NCBI RefSeq assembly: GCF_002797685.1 | Contig: NZ_PGFH01000001.1 | Location: 1,550,001 to 1,614,000, forward strand | DNA length: 64,000 nt | Reading direction: 5' to 3' | Source: Salinibacterium amurskyense | GTDB lineage: Bacteria; Actinomycetota; Actinomycetes; Actinomycetales; Microbacteriaceae | Notes under the pieces: model-generated | Seen by the model: only the letters and a program-made list of their open reading frames with translations | The model's database searches: none | What the model was told of the DNA's origin: nothing | Position numbers and translations under genes: made by a program | In this document: in pieces, positions 52,155-62,172 of the stretch | Layout of the letters: every line of letters starts with the position of its first letter | Numbering within the stretch: position 1 is the first letter of the stretch

Positions 52155-54131
52155 ATGACTGACGCATCCATCGCTCGGGTGCTCATTGATTCGCCTCTGC
52201 CGCAACTCGACAGGCTCTTTGACTACGCGATTCCCGAGAAGCTTCGTGCTGACGCGAAGGCGGGCGTGCGCGTTAAAGTGCCGCTCAGAACGCTCGGCAG
52301 ACTCGTCGAAGGGTGGATCGTCGAGCTCACGGACACTGTCGATTACGCAGGCAAACTGAGCGAACTCGAGACGGTGATCTCGCCGTTCCCCGTGCTCTCA
52401 CCAGAAGTGTGGAAACTCGCGCGCACCGCCGCCGACCGCGCCGCTGGCAATGCGGCCGACGTCTTACGACTGGGTATTCCGAAACGCCACGCGCGTGCCG
52501 AAAAGACACTTCCTGATGCCGCCGTGAACGCCTTCGAACCATCGGGGGAGCCGACGGCAGTTGCTTTCTTCGATGAGGGCGCGATCACGACTCTCGTGAC
52601 GCAGCGCAAACGGGCTGCTCTTACCGCGCCGACGGGAGTGACCGAGGTTGCTCCGGGAGTGTGGGTCGGCCGCTGGGCCGTCACGATGGTCGAGCTGGCG
52701 GCCCAAGCTCTTGCGCGGGGTACCACCGCGATCCTCGCGACCCCAGACTTCCGCGACCAAGAGCAGCTTGAAGCGGCCGCGGCGGCTCTGCTGCCCGCTG
52801 ACCGAGTGCTGCGGTTGGATGCCCGCCAGAGTGTTCAGAAGCGTTACGGAAACTTTCTCCGCACTCACGACGGCACGCCCTACGTCATCATCGGTAATCG
52901 ATCAGCGGTCTACGCCCCGGCAGCCAATCTCCGGCTCATCGTGGTCTGGGACGACGGAGATTCTCTCTATAGCGAGAACCTCTCGCCCTATATCCATACG
53001 CGGGATGCCGCGCTGCTGCGTCAAGAGCAACAGCAGTGCGCGCTGGTCTTTCTCAGCCATTCGCGCAGCACCGAAGTGCAACGCCTCGTCGAGGTGGGCT
53101 GGTTGGTGGCGCTCAGCCCCGGCGGTCTTCGCACCCCCAAAGTAATTCCCTCGGCCAATCAGGTCAGTCAAGACCGGCTGGCCGCGATCGCTCGCATTCC
53201 GTCGGCGGCGTGGAAGGCCGCGCGAGCGGGGCTCGATGAGGGCCCGGTTCTCGTTCAAGTCGCTCGCCCTGGCTATGCGCCTCGGCTCGCCTGCGCCGAC
53301 TGCGCGCACACGGCTCGCTGTACGACCTGTGCCGGACCGCTGGCGCAGCGTTCGGCATCCTCGACTCCCAGTTGTGTCTGGTGCGGGGCGCTTGCCGTCA
53401 AATGGCGCTGTCGTGAGTGTGACGGCACGAAACTGCGCATGGTCGGCTCGGGCAGTGCTCGAACCGCCGACGAGTTGGGCCGCGCGTTCCCCGGCTATCG
53501 CGTGATCGTTGCTGATGGTGACCATCAAGTGCTTACGGTCCCGAACAAGCCTTCGCTCGTCATTGCCACGCGCGGTGCTGAGCCGGTAGCCGAAGGCGGC
53601 TATCGAGCGGTGCTGCTCCTCGATGGTGCTGGGATGCTGGCGCGCGAGAGCCTGCGGGTGGCGGAAGACTGCCTGCGCTGGTGGTCGAACGCGATTGCCC
53701 TGGCCGCGGACGGTGCGCCGACGGTGATCGTGGGCGTCGGTGGCGCGCTAGCCACTTCGCTCGTGACGTGGCGCCAAGAGGATTTCGCCCAGACAGAGCT
53801 TGCGGACCGCCGAGAGCTCCGTTTTCCGCCAGCGGTCCGCGTCGCAACGCTCACCGGAAAGGTTGAGCTCATCGATGATGCGATTCGCCAGCTCCCCGTC
53901 GCGCCGCTCGATGTCCTCGGACCGGTGGACCTCCCCGACGGACTGGTGCGCACGATTGTACGTTTCGACTACAAAGACGGTGCTGCCGTCGCTGAACAAC
54001 TCAAAGCGCTCGTAGTGACGGCCACGACAGTGGCGCGTCGTAGTCGCAAACCGGGCACACCGCGAGCCCAACAACCGCCGCCGGGACTGCGCGTTCACCT
54101 CGATGACCTCGAGCCCTTTGTCGATCTCTAA
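52155..54131 (+). CDS. priA: PriA-like primosomal protein without helicase motifs
   Basis: 658 residues. The N-terminal PriA DNA-binding domain is present (ARVLIDSPLPQLDRLFDYAIPEKL, GVRVKVPLRTLGRLVEGWIVE), and the zinc-binding region with paired Cys is intact (CADCAHTARCTTCAGPL and CVWCGALAVKWRCREC). However the expected Walker A (GxxGxGKT) is missing: the region reads GRWAVTMVELAAQAL, and the DExH position is WDDGDS. Actinobacterial PriA proteins are known to be degenerate as ATPases. It may serve as a structural loader of replication restart. ATG 2 bp after metK. Confidence 0.9.
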   Translation: MTDASIARVLIDSPLPQLDRLFDYAIPEKLRADAKAGVRVKVPLRTLGRLVEGWIVELTDTVDYAGKLSELETVISPFPVLSPEVWKLARTAADRAAGNAADVLRLGIPKRHARAEKTLPDAAVNAFEPSGEPTAVAFFDEGAITTLVTQRKRAALTAPTGVTEVAPGVWVGRWAVTMVELAAQALARGTTAILATPDFRDQEQLEAAAAALLPADRVLRLDARQSVQKRYGNFLRTHDGTPYVIIGNRSAVYAPAANLRLIVVWDDGDSLYSENLSPYIHTRDAALLRQEQQQCALVFLSHSRSTEVQRLVEVGWLVALSPGGLRTPKVIPSANQVSQDRLAAIARIPSAAWKAARAGLDEGPVLVQVARPGYAPRLACADCAHTARCTTCAGPLAQRSASSTPSCVWCGALAVKWRCRECDGTKLRMVGSGSARTADELGRAFPGYRVIVADGDHQVLTVPNKPSLVIATRGAEPVAEGGYRAVLLLDGAGMLARESLRVAEDCLRWWSNAIALAADGAPTVIVGVGGALATSLVTWRQEDFAQTELADRRELRFPPAVRVATLTGKVELIDDAIRQLPVAPLDVLGPVDLPDGLVRTIVRFDYKDGAAVAEQLKALVVTATTVARRSRKPGTPRAQQPPPGLRVHLDDLEPFVDL

Positions 54132-54176
54132 CCCCTCAGTGCGCACCTTTGCGCGATTTCACGAGACAATTGGTGG

Positions 54177-55106
54177 ATGACTTCCTTGCGACTCCTTTTT
54201 GCCGGTAGCCCCGAGGTAGCTGTTCCCAGTCTCGACGCGCTGCTGAACTCCGAGCACGAGGTAGCCGGAGTGCTCACGCGCACCGATTCGCCCCAGGGGC
54301 GACGCCGCGTGATGACCCCCACGCCGGTGGCGGCGCGCGCGCACGAGGCTGGGGTGAGCGTAATTCGCGCCAACCGGCTCGACGCGGCTGCGGCATCCGC
54401 CATTGACGATCTTCAGGTCGATCTCGGTGTGATCGTCGCTTACGGCGGGTTGGTACCCGCGAACGTTCTTACGATTCCTCGACTCGGCTGGATCAACCTG
54501 CATTTTTCACTGTTGCCGCAGTGGCGCGGTGCTGCCCCCGTGCAGCGCGCGATTATGGCGGGGGATACCGTGTCGGGCGCGACGGTGTTTCAACTCGTCG
54601 AGCAACTCGACGCGGGCGATGTCTTTGCCACGATGACCGAGCCGATCGGCGCGCAGCAAACGGCGGGCTCGCTGCTGCAGCAGTTGTCGCTGTCCGGTGC
54701 CGCGCTGCTTTCGGAGGTTGTTGACTCGCTTGCTGCCGGTACAGCTCATGCTGAACCGCAGGTTGGTGAGGTGACGTTGGCTCCGAAGCTCGCGCTCGAC
54801 GACGGCCGCATCGACTGGACTGAGCCGGCGCAGTCAGTGCACAACCGCATTCGCGGCGTCACGCCCGAACCCGGTGCTTCTACGTCGATCGATGGCAGCC
54901 GTCTCAAGGTGCTCGAAGCGGCGATTGCGCGTGACACCCCGTCACTTTCTCCCGGCCACTTCGAATTTGCCGGTAAGAAAGTCTTGGTCGGCACGGCAAC
55001 CGACCCTCTAGAACTTCTCCGGGTCCATCCCGAGGGACGTAAAGCAATGGATGCCGCAGCCTGGTGGCGCGGCCTGAATTCAGAATCAGAGGTGGTGGCT
55101 TCGTGA
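54177..55106 (+). CDS. fmt: Methionyl-tRNA formyltransferase
   Basis: Formylates initiator Met-tRNA with 10-formyl-THF. 309 residues. LLFAGSPEVAVPSLDALL at the N-terminus, VAYGGLVPANVL, and the catalytic NLHFSLLPQWRGAAPVQRAI with His. The C-terminal OB-type domain includes IDWTEPAQSVHNRIRGVTPEPGA. GACAAT 6 nt before ATG suggests a leaderless start; a 45-bp gap separates it from priA. Its stop overlaps rsmB by 4 bp. Confidence 0.95.
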   Translation: MTSLRLLFAGSPEVAVPSLDALLNSEHEVAGVLTRTDSPQGRRRVMTPTPVAARAHEAGVSVIRANRLDAAAASAIDDLQVDLGVIVAYGGLVPANVLTIPRLGWINLHFSLLPQWRGAAPVQRAIMAGDTVSGATVFQLVEQLDAGDVFATMTEPIGAQQTAGSLLQQLSLSGAALLSEVVDSLAAGTAHAEPQVGEVTLAPKLALDDGRIDWTEPAQSVHNRIRGVTPEPGASTSIDGSRLKVLEAAIARDTPSLSPGHFEFAGKKVLVGTATDPLELLRVHPEGRKAMDAAAWWRGLNSESEVVAS

Positions 55107-56467
55107 GCTACGCACAGTCAGCCCGTCGGGTCGCGCTCGACGTCATCATGGCGGTGCGCGAGTCGGATGCGTACGCCAACCTGCTCCTTCCCGTTCACCT
55201 CGAACGCGCCAAATTGTCGAGTGCCGATGCGGGGCTCGCGACCGAGCTCACGTACGGCACGCTGCGCATGCAGGGTTATTACGATGCAGTGATTGCACAA
55301 GCGGCCGGCCGCGCGGTGTCGAAGATCGATCCACCGGTGCTCGATGTTCTGCGTCTTGCGACCCATCAACTCCTGTCGATGCGGGTGCCGTCTCACGCGG
55401 CCGTCGATGAGTCGGTACGGCTGGCGAAAACCATCGGCTCTCGTTCGGCGGTCGGCTTTGTCAACGCGGTGTTGCGCGCGATCACGAAGCACGATGCCGA
55501 GACCTGGCGCGAGCGTGTGATTGGTGCTGCGGGCTCTGGCGAAGAAGCTCTCGCGCTGGCGTATTCGCATCCGCTGTGGGTCACACGGGCTTTCCGCCAG
55601 GTTCTCGTTGCCGAGGGGCGCGAAGCTGAATTGGAAGGCCTCTTGGCCGCTGACAACGTGCCCGCTCGGGTGTCGGTTGCGGCGTTGCCCGGTTTCTCGG
55701 ATGCGGCCGACATCGACGTCACTCCGTCCGAGTACTCGCCGATCGGTGGCGCGCTCCGTGAAGGTGACCCGGCCAAGAACCCGGCGATCGCCTCCGGTCG
55801 CGCCCGCGTGCAAGACGAAGGCTCGCAGATCGCCGCGCTCGCTCTCAGCCGCGCGCGCCCCATCGAGGCGGGGGAGTCATGGCTCGACATGTGCGCTGGC
55901 CCCGGTGGCAAGGCCGCCTTGCTCGCTGCAGAAGCCCTGCAGGGTGGCGCGGCGCTTACCGCCAATGAACTTGTTCCGGCTCGAGCCAAGCTTGTCCGCA
56001 ATGCTTTAGCCGTCTTCGACGCTCCGCCCGAGGTGTGGGAGAAGGATGGCGTAGACATTGGCGAAGAGTTCCCGAATCAGTTCGACCGCATCCTGCTCGA
56101 CGCCCCCTGCACCGGTCTTGGTGCACTTCGCCGTCGCCCCGAGGCTCGCTGGCGCAAACAGCCCGGCGATGTTGCTCAGCTCGGCGCTATTCAGACGGCG
56201 CTGCTGAAGTCGGCGCTCAGTGCGTTGAAGCCGGGAGGCGTTTTGGCGTACGTCACGTGCTCGCCGCACGCCGCTGAGACTAAGGCGATCGTCGGGTCAG
56301 TGCTGCGTAAGGTCGAGGGAGTGACCAAAATGGACACCCCTGCGGTGGTGCAGAGCTTCTCCAAGGCAGAGCTTGACCTGCCCGAAGCAACCCACGTTCA
56401 GTTGTGGCCGCACCGTCACGGAACTGACGCCATGTTCATCCAACTGCTTGTCAAAGCTGACGCTTAG
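55103..56467 (+). CDS. rsmB: 16S rRNA m5C967 methyltransferase RsmB (Sun family)
   Basis: 454 residues from GTG 55103 (4-bp overlap with fmt). An N-terminal NusB-like RNA-binding domain (about 1-140, ARRVALDVIMAVRESDAYANLLLP) is followed by a Rossmann methyltransferase with DMCAGPGGKAALLA (AdoMet loop), LDAPCTGLGALRRRPEARW with one catalytic Cys and AYVTCSPHAAET with the second. The region between has conserved basic residues for rRNA. A GAGGTGG site precedes the start. Confidence 0.94.
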   Translation: MSYAQSARRVALDVIMAVRESDAYANLLLPVHLERAKLSSADAGLATELTYGTLRMQGYYDAVIAQAAGRAVSKIDPPVLDVLRLATHQLLSMRVPSHAAVDESVRLAKTIGSRSAVGFVNAVLRAITKHDAETWRERVIGAAGSGEEALALAYSHPLWVTRAFRQVLVAEGREAELEGLLAADNVPARVSVAALPGFSDAADIDVTPSEYSPIGGALREGDPAKNPAIASGRARVQDEGSQIAALALSRARPIEAGESWLDMCAGPGGKAALLAAEALQGGAALTANELVPARAKLVRNALAVFDAPPEVWEKDGVDIGEEFPNQFDRILLDAPCTGLGALRRRPEARWRKQPGDVAQLGAIQTALLKSALSALKPGGVLAYVTCSPHAAETKAIVGSVLRKVEGVTKMDTPAVVQSFSKAELDLPEATHVQLWPHRHGTDAMFIQLLVKADA

Positions 56468-56480
56468 AGAGGTTTCGGTT

Positions 56481-57149
56481 ATGTCTGTACGCATCAACCC
56501 CAGCATTTTGGCAGCGGATTTCGTCAATCTTGAACGCGATATCGCCAAGATTTCGAACGCTGACCTCGTCCATGTCGACATCATGGACAATCACTTTGTG
56601 CCGAACTTGACGTTCGGTCTTCAGATGACGGAGCGCATCCAGCAGGTCTCTACGATCCCGCTCGATGTGCACTTGATGATTACGGATCCTGACCGCTGGG
56701 CACCCGACTACGCCGACCTCGGCGCCTACGGCGTAACGTTCCATGCTGAGGCTGCAGCGGATGCCGTGGGCCTTGCCCGCACGCTGCGGGCGAAAGGCGC
56801 TCGTGCCGGCATCGCGGTCAAGCCCGGTACTCCGATCGAGCCGTATCTCGAACTGCTCGAGGAGTTCGACCAGGTTCTCGTGATGACCGTCGAGCCGGGG
56901 TTTGGCGGCCAGAGCTTCATGGAAGAGACAATGCCCAAGCTCACCCAGCTTCGTGAACTCGTCGACAAGCGCGGGCTCGATGTCTGGCTCCAAGTCGACG
57001 GTGGAGTCGACGAGCGCACGATCGAGATCGCGGCAGCGGCCGGGGCAGATACTTTTGTTGCTGGTTCTTCGGTGTACCGCGGCGACGACCCCTCACTGCG
57101 GGTGTCAGAGCTGCGCGAGAAGGCTAGCGCTCATCGTCACGCTCATTAA
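56481..57149 (+). CDS. rpe: Ribulose-phosphate 3-epimerase
   Basis: Interconverts ribulose and xylulose 5-phosphate in the pentose phosphate pathway. 222 residues from ATG 56481 (AGAGAGG upstream). NPSILAADFVNLERDI, VDIMDNHFVPNLTFG with the metal-binding His/Asp, DVHLMITDPDRW, VMTVEPGFGGQSF and QVDGGVDERTI are visible. It is the last gene of the long pyr-to-rpe run. Confidence 0.96.
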   Translation: MSVRINPSILAADFVNLERDIAKISNADLVHVDIMDNHFVPNLTFGLQMTERIQQVSTIPLDVHLMITDPDRWAPDYADLGAYGVTFHAEAAADAVGLARTLRAKGARAGIAVKPGTPIEPYLELLEEFDQVLVMTVEPGFGGQSFMEETMPKLTQLRELVDKRGLDVWLQVDGGVDERTIEIAAAAGADTFVAGSSVYRGDDPSLRVSELREKASAHRHAH

Positions 57150-57224
57150 CGTTCTGTAGAGGGCCACGTTCAGTTCAGGATGCGATCAAGCCGATAGCGC
57201 TCAGGTTCAGGGGCAAGCGCAGGC

Positions 57225-57230
57225 TAATAC
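57225..57230 (+). promoter_or_regulatory. Possible promoter -10 upstream of FKBP gene
   Basis: TAATAC lies in the 168-bp gap between rpe and the FKBP gene. TTGACT (57306-57311) 6 nt before ATG is a second, leaderless candidate. No other feature is seen in this gap. Confidence 0.3.
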
Positions 57231-57317
57231 GTGTGCGCCTTGTTGCCCACAGCGAACACGGCCGCATTTCGCGGGGCGTTGAGCCGGGCATCCGAAGCCA
57301 TCTGGTTGACTAGTCCA

Positions 57318-57692
57318 ATGACTGATTCAGGAAAAACTAAGCCAGAGGTCGAGTTCTATGAGGGCCCTGCGCCCACTGAGCTCGTCATCATCGACATTGA
57401 AGAGGGAACCGGCGCGGAGGCCACTGCTGGTTCCACGGTTGACGTGCACTACTTGGGCGTCGACTTCGAGACTCTCGAAGAGTTCGACTCCTCATGGAGC
57501 CGCGGCGAGTCCATCAACTTCCCGCTCATGGCACTCATTAGTGGCTGGCAAGAGGGTATTCCCGGCATGAAGGTGGGCGGCCGTCGCCAGCTCATCTGCC
57601 CGCCGCACCTCGCATACGGTCCCGCCGGTGCTGGTCACCAGCTCTCCGGACGCACTTTGACCTTCGTGATCGACCTGCTCGGCACGAACTAG
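57318..57692 (+). CDS. FKBP-type peptidyl-prolyl isomerase
   Basis: Small cytosolic prolyl isomerase of 124 residues from ATG 57318. Homology starts after MTDSGKTKPEVEFYEGPAP, and the upstream in-frame stretch from 57231 is unlike the family. FKBP motifs: GSTVDVHYLGVDFETLEEFDSSW (with the Asp and the F/Y core), INFPL, GWQEGIPGMKVGGRRQLICPPHLAYG and the C-terminal LTFVIDLL. Stands between rpe and hisE. Confidence 0.92.
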   Translation: MTDSGKTKPEVEFYEGPAPTELVIIDIEEGTGAEATAGSTVDVHYLGVDFETLEEFDSSWSRGESINFPLMALISGWQEGIPGMKVGGRRQLICPPHLAYGPAGAGHQLSGRTLTFVIDLLGTN

Positions 57693-57716
57693 TCACACCT
57701 CGTTCAAGTCATGCGG

Positions 57717-57747
57717 CAAGGGACCGCCCTCCGGGGCGGTACCCTTG
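57717..57747 (+). repeat. Inverted repeat covering the hisE -10 region
   Basis: CAAGGG plus ACCGCCC pair with GGGCGGT plus CCCTTG around a TCCG loop, with one bulged A (57741). The right arm includes the TACCCT -10 hexamer of hisE. It may act as the FKBP terminator (no T-run) or as an operator. Confidence 0.55.
57740..57745 (+). promoter_or_regulatory. -10 element of leaderless hisE promoter
   Basis: TACCCT, six bases TGACGT, GTG 57752. It is the presumed main promoter of the his-trp run. Confidence 0.5.
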
Positions 57748-57751
57748 ACGT

Positions 57752-58015
57752 GTGAAAGACTTCGACGCACTTTTTGCTGAACTAAGCCGCAAAGCGGTAG
57801 AACGTCCGGCCGACTCTGGTTCGGTTGCCCTATGGGATGCCGGAGTGCATTCGATCGGCAAGAAGATTGTGGAAGAGGCTGCCGAAGTATGGATGGCAGC
57901 TGAGTACCAGTCGGACGAAGAAACCGCAGACGAAATCTCCCAACTTATCTACCACCTTCAGGTTCTGATGGTTGCTAAAGGGCTCAGCCCGGAGGACGTG
58001 TGGCGACATCTTTGA
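57752..58015 (+). CDS. hisE: Phosphoribosyl-ATP diphosphatase
   Basis: Second step of histidine synthesis, hydrolysing PR-ATP to PR-AMP. 87 residues, the normal small HisE of actinobacteria. [21 protein letters not shown] metal-binding helix is seen as [19 protein letters not shown], then [17 protein letters not shown]. The 43-bp gap to hisG holds only an RBS region. Confidence 0.94.
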   Translation: MKDFDALFAELSRKAVERPADSGSVALWDAGVHSIGKKIVEEAAEVWMAAEYQSDEETADEISQLIYHLQVLMVAKGLSPEDVWRHL

Positions 58016-58058
58016 TGTGCCCACGACCACTTTTCGCACCAAATGACTGAGAGCTGAC

Positions 58059-58898
58059 ATGTTAAGAGTTGCAGTGCCCAACAAGGGTTCACTGAGTGAG
58101 ATCGCTTCCGAAATGCTCTACGAAGCGGGCTACACGGGGCGACGCGATCCGCGCGCCTTGAACGTTCGCGATGACCGCAATGGCGTGGAGTTTTTCTACC
58201 TCCGCCCCCGCGACATCGCCACCTACGTGGGCTCGGGTGCCCTCGACGTAGGTATCACTGGTCGAGACCTTCTCTTGGACTCGGGATCACCGGCCGTGGA
58301 GATCGCGAGCCTTAACTTCGGTGACTCGACGTTCCGTTTCGCGGGGGAGCCTGGACGGTTCACCGAACTTTCCGACCTCAACGGAGTGCGGGTTGCCACA
58401 AGCTATGCCGGCCTCGTTGGAGCATTCCTTGAGCGTCACGGCGTCACGGCAGAGCTCGTGAGCCTCGACGGCGCCGTGGAATCCGCGATCCGACTCGGAG
58501 TGGCGGATGCTGTGGCCGACGTTGTGTCGACCGGTTCCACGCTTCGCGCCCAGGGCCTCGAAATCTTCGGCCCCGTTATTCTCGACTCGACGGCTGTGCT
58601 GATCAGCTCGGGCACGGATGTCGAGGGCAGCGCTACGCTGCAGCGTCGCTTGCAGGGCGTTCTTGTCGCTCGCCAGTACGTTCTCATCGATTACGACGTA
58701 CCTGTCGCGCTTCTCGAAGCGGCGACGAAGGTCACCCCGGGCATCGAAAGCCCCACCGTTTCTCCGTTACAAGACCCTGCTTGGGTTGCTGTGCGTTCAA
58801 TGGTTCGCCGGGTTGACACCAACCAGGTTATGGATGAACTGCACGCTGTCGGCGCTCGGGCCATTCTGGTCAGCGCGATTCACGCAGCGAGGATCTAG
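58059..58898 (+). CDS. hisG: ATP phosphoribosyltransferase (long form)
   Basis: First and feedback-regulated step of histidine synthesis. 279 residues, so the long HisG with its own C-terminal regulatory domain and no need for His[19 protein letters not shown], the [17 protein letters not shown] block, [20 protein letters not shown] (PRPP loop) and a C-terminal [19 protein letters not shown] (His-binding ACT-like). It starts ATG 58059 with CTGAGAG upstream. Confidence 0.96.
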   Translation: MLRVAVPNKGSLSEIASEMLYEAGYTGRRDPRALNVRDDRNGVEFFYLRPRDIATYVGSGALDVGITGRDLLLDSGSPAVEIASLNFGDSTFRFAGEPGRFTELSDLNGVRVATSYAGLVGAFLERHGVTAELVSLDGAVESAIRLGVADAVADVVSTGSTLRAQGLEIFGPVILDSTAVLISSGTDVEGSATLQRRLQGVLVARQYVLIDYDVPVALLEAATKVTPGIESPTVSPLQDPAWVAVRSMVRRVDTNQVMDELHAVGARAILVSAIHAARI

Positions 58899-58900
58899 TT

Positions 58901-59653
58901 ATGACGGTCGCTGTACGGGTCATTCCGTGTCTCGATGTTGCCGACGGCCGCGTAGTTAAGGGCGTCAACTTCAAAGATCTTCGCGATGCTGGAGATCCCG
59001 TGTCGCTTGCGCGTCTGTACTACGAGCAGGGGGCCGACGAGGTTACCTTCCTCGATGTGACGGCAACGGTCGAAGGCCGCGCCACGATGTACGAGGTAGT
59101 GCGTTCCGCAGCCGAGCAGATCTTTATTCCGCTCACCGTCGGTGGCGGAGTTCGCCAGCCTGACGACGTGTCGAAGCTGTTGGCTCACGGCGCCGACAAG
59201 GTAGGCGTCAACAGCGCCGCTCTGGCGCGCCCCCAACTGATTGATGACATTGCTCACCGTTTCGGTGCTCAGGTTCTCGTGCTCAGCCTCGACATTAAGC
59301 GTCGCGGAGACGGCTGGATTGTCACGACCCACGGTGGCCGCACCGAAACGGATCGCGACGCGCTCGAATGGGCGCGTGAGGCCATGGAGCGTGGCGCCGG
59401 AGAGTTGCTCGTCAACTCCATCGATGCCGACGGTACGAAAGAGGGCTTCGACCTCGAACTCGTCTCGGCGATCAGCGAATTCGCCACTGTGCCGGTTATC
59501 GCCAGTGGTGGAGCCGGCAAGGTCGAGCATTTCGCTCCCGCCATCGATGCTGGCGCGGATGCCGTGCTCGCCGCATCCGTCTTCCACAGCCGTCAGTTGA
59601 CGGTTGGCGATGTCAAGGCTTCACTCAACAGTCATGGATTGGTTACACGATGA
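58901..59653 (+). CDS. hisF: Imidazole glycerol phosphate synthase cyclase subunit
   Basis: Cyclase half of IGP synthase, which pairs with HisH (not in window). 250 residues, TIM barrel. [19 protein letters not shown] with the first catalytic Asp, [18 protein letters not shown] and [19 protein letters not shown] with the second Asp, and [15 protein letters not shown] are visible. 2 bp after hisG; overlap of 4 bp with hisI. Confidence 0.97.
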   Translation: MTVAVRVIPCLDVADGRVVKGVNFKDLRDAGDPVSLARLYYEQGADEVTFLDVTATVEGRATMYEVVRSAAEQIFIPLTVGGGVRQPDDVSKLLAHGADKVGVNSAALARPQLIDDIAHRFGAQVLVLSLDIKRRGDGWIVTTHGGRTETDRDALEWAREAMERGAGELLVNSIDADGTKEGFDLELVSAISEFATVPVIASGGAGKVEHFAPAIDAGADAVLAASVFHSRQLTVGDVKASLNSHGLVTR

Positions 59654-60027
59654 GCGATGAACTCACTCTCGAGACCGTGAACGACGTGCTGGAGCGCGCT
59701 CAGTTCGCTGCCGACGGCTTGCTGCCGGCAATCATCCAGCAGTGGGACACCAAAGAGGTGCTCATGTTGGGCTACATGAACGCCGAAGCACTCACGCGAA
59801 CCCTCACTGAGGGGCGCGTGACGTTCTACAGCCGCAGCCGTCAGGAACTCTGGCGCAAGGGCGACACGAGCGGGCACCGCCAGTACGTGCGCACTGCGGC
59901 CCTGGACTGCGACCGTGATGCGTTGCTCGTGGGCGTTGAGCAAATCGGCCCTGCGTGCCACACCGGCACTCACTCCTGTTTCGAAGTAGATCCGCTCGTT
60001 CCCCGTCAAGGATTCTCTGATGAATAG
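59650..60027 (+). CDS. hisI: Phosphoribosyl-AMP cyclohydrolase
   Basis: Opens the adenine ring of PR-AMP. 125 residues. [25 protein letters not shown], the [17 protein letters not shown] block and [24 protein letters not shown] with the zinc-binding Cys are intact. Stand-alone HisI (no HisE fusion), consistent with the separate hisE gene. ATGA overlap with hisF; trpE starts 8 bp before its end. Confidence 0.96.
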   Translation: MSDELTLETVNDVLERAQFAADGLLPAIIQQWDTKEVLMLGYMNAEALTRTLTEGRVTFYSRSRQELWRKGDTSGHRQYVRTAALDCDRDALLVGVEQIGPACHTGTHSCFEVDPLVPRQGFSDE

Positions 60028-61546
60028 CACCACCACTCGCGAAGAGTTCGATCAGCTCGTCGCTGCCGGCCACCGAGTCGTTCCGGTCATCCGCCAACTC
60101 TTCGCTGATGGTGAGACTCCGGTCGGGGTTTACCGCAAGTTGGCGAAAGCAAATCCGGGCACTTTCTTGCTCGAGTCGGCAGGTCAGGGCGGCATTTGGG
60201 CACGCTTCTCGTTCGTCGGCGTCGCGAGCTTTGGTGTGCTCACGCAGCACGAGCATGGCGTTGAGTGGATCGACTACGGGATGCCGCGAGAGCGCATTCT
60301 GGGCGACGACTGCCCGACGGCTCCGCTGGAAGCACTCGCGCATCTCAACGAGCGCTGGAAGACTCCGCGCGTTGAGGGTCACCCTCCGTTGACCGGCGGT
60401 CTTGTCGGCTTTGTCGGCTGGGAAGCCGTTCGAGAGCTCGAAAACCTTCCGGATGCCCCTCCCGCTGATTTCGAGGTCCCGAGCCAAGCGCTTAGTTTTG
60501 TATCCGATCTCGTGGTTCTCGACCACCGTTTCGGCACAGTTTTGCTGATTTCGACCGCCCTCAACGATGCTCACCAGTCTGCCGACGACATGTGGACCGA
60601 AACGCAATTGCGTCTCGACTCCCTCCAAGCGGGCCTAGCTCAGCCGACGGAAGCTTTCTTGGCGGATGTCGACATCGAGATCGAGCCGCAACCTGCCCCG
60701 CGCACCACTCCTGCCGAGTACGCAACCGCCATCGAGAAGTCCAAAGAATTTATTCGTGATGGCGATGTCTTCCAGGTCGTGATCTCTCAACGTTTCGACC
60801 ACGAGGTCTCGGCGACTCCGCTTGACGTGTACCGCGTATTGCGCACTTTGAACCCGTCGCCGTACATGTATCTGCTCTCGCTCGTCGATGTGGATGGGCG
60901 ACCGTACTCCATCGTGGGCGCGAGCCCCGAGGCGCTCGTGAAGGTCAGCCAAAAGCGAGTGCACATGCATCCGATCGCGGGTTCGCGTCCGCGGGGCAGT
61001 GACACCGAACGCGACCTTGAACTTGCGGAGGAATTGCTCGCTGATACCAAGGAACGAGCCGAGCACCTGATGCTTGTCGACCTTGCTCGTAACGACCTCC
61101 TGAAGGTCTGCACTCCCGGCACGGTCGCGGTTACGGAATTCATGCAGGTCGAGCGCTTCAGCCACATCATGCACCTCGTTTCGTCCGTAGAAGGCGATCT
61201 GCGCCCTGAAGCAACCGCGGTCGATGTATTTCGCGCAACGTTCCCCGCCGGCACGCTCTCGGGTGCCCCGAAGCCTCGCGCTCTAGAGATCATTGACGAG
61301 CTCGAACCCGCTCAGCGCGGTGTGTACGGGGGAGTCGTGGGTTACTTCGACTTCGCCGGTGACGCTGACCTGGCGATTGCTATCCGCACGGTCACGATTG
61401 TTGACGGTATGGCTCGGGTGCAGGCTGGTGCCGGGCTCGTTGCGGATTCAGATCCCGCCGCAGAGCACCAAGAAGCGCAGAATAAGGCTGCAGCGCCGTT
61501 GCGTGCTGTTGCAGTCGCTAATGCGATGACACAGTTGAGCTCATGA
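60020..61546 (+). CDS. trpE: Anthranilate synthase component I
   Basis: Chorismate to anthranilate with TrpG. 508 residues. N-terminal TFLLESAG and the regulatory Ser/Trp pocket, catalytic region [57 protein letters not shown] and [19 protein letters not shown]. The gene begins inside hisI (8-bp overlap), so there is no room for a trp leader or attenuator. TrpG and TrpD are not encoded in the window. Confidence 0.97.
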   Translation: MNSTTTREEFDQLVAAGHRVVPVIRQLFADGETPVGVYRKLAKANPGTFLLESAGQGGIWARFSFVGVASFGVLTQHEHGVEWIDYGMPRERILGDDCPTAPLEALAHLNERWKTPRVEGHPPLTGGLVGFVGWEAVRELENLPDAPPADFEVPSQALSFVSDLVVLDHRFGTVLLISTALNDAHQSADDMWTETQLRLDSLQAGLAQPTEAFLADVDIEIEPQPAPRTTPAEYATAIEKSKEFIRDGDVFQVVISQRFDHEVSATPLDVYRVLRTLNPSPYMYLLSLVDVDGRPYSIVGASPEALVKVSQKRVHMHPIAGSRPRGSDTERDLELAEELLADTKERAEHLMLVDLARNDLLKVCTPGTVAVTEFMQVERFSHIMHLVSSVEGDLRPEATAVDVFRATFPAGTLSGAPKPRALEIIDELEPAQRGVYGGVVGYFDFAGDADLAIAIRTVTIVDGMARVQAGAGLVADSDPAAEHQEAQNKAAAPLRAVAVANAMTQLSS

Positions 61547-62112
61547 ACGGTAAGCGGTCTCGAACAGTAGTTCTCGCGGGGCTCGTACTTCTCGCCGCTC
61601 TGGTGATGCTCACGTGGACCCAGCGGTGGTTCACAATCACGCTCCCGGATGACGTCACGGTCGAGGTGCTCGGCAGCGATGCGGCCGGTGCGCTGGCTGC
61701 GCTCGCACTTTCCGTGTTCGCGCTGGTTGCCGCTCTCAGCATCGCGTCGGTGCTTGTGCGACGGATTCTCGGTGTCGTGGCGGCGGCGGTAGGCGTGGCA
61801 ATTGTCGTCGTGAGCCAGACGACCATCGCCGACCCCGCTTTATCGTCGTCCGAACTGGTAACGCAGTCCACGGGCATCAGCGGCATTGATTCCGTACGGG
61901 CGCTCATCGTCGCGGTTGAGGGCAGCATGTGGTCGTACACCGCGCTCGTGGCAGGGGCGCTAATCGTCCTCGTGGGGTTGCTTGCGACGATCTCCGCTCA
62001 CCGGTGGCCGACTGCCACGAAAAAGTACGAGCGAGCAACCGCCATCGTCGCGGATGATCCCGCCTCGCAGTGGGACGCGCAAAGTCGTGGAATCGACCCG
62101 ACAGAGCGCTAA
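61543..62112 (+). CDS. Trp biosynthesis-associated membrane protein
   Basis: 189 residues with four hydrophobic segments (about 8-25, 45-65, 72-90 and 128-150) and a Trp-rich external segment after the first (LTWTQRWFTITLP). This pattern and the place between trpE and trpC match the actinobacterial Trp_oprn_chp membrane protein family. Function unknown, perhaps export or regulation of tryptophan. ATGA overlap with trpE. Confidence 0.85.
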   Translation: MNGKRSRTVVLAGLVLLAALVMLTWTQRWFTITLPDDVTVEVLGSDAAGALAALALSVFALVAALSIASVLVRRILGVVAAAVGVAIVVVSQTTIADPALSSSELVTQSTGISGIDSVRALIVAVEGSMWSYTALVAGALIVLVGLLATISAHRWPTATKKYERATAIVADDPASQWDAQSRGIDPTER

Positions 62113-62140
62113 TTGGCAACGCCGAGCGGCTTACTCCCGC

Positions 62141-62146
62141 TACAAT
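62141..62146 (+). promoter_or_regulatory. -10 element upstream of the HGxxPAAW gene
   Basis: TACAAT in the 60-bp gap after the Trp-associated membrane protein, 27 nt before ATG. It may give an internal promoter for HGxxPAAW-trpC-trpB. Confidence 0.4.
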
Positions 62147-62172
62147 TTAGGATCAGCAAAGAATGGAGCCTG

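Noticed and set aside
60000-60025. trp attenuator or leader peptide before trpE
   Set aside because: trpE begins inside hisI; there is no intergenic space and no Trp-codon-rich short frame.
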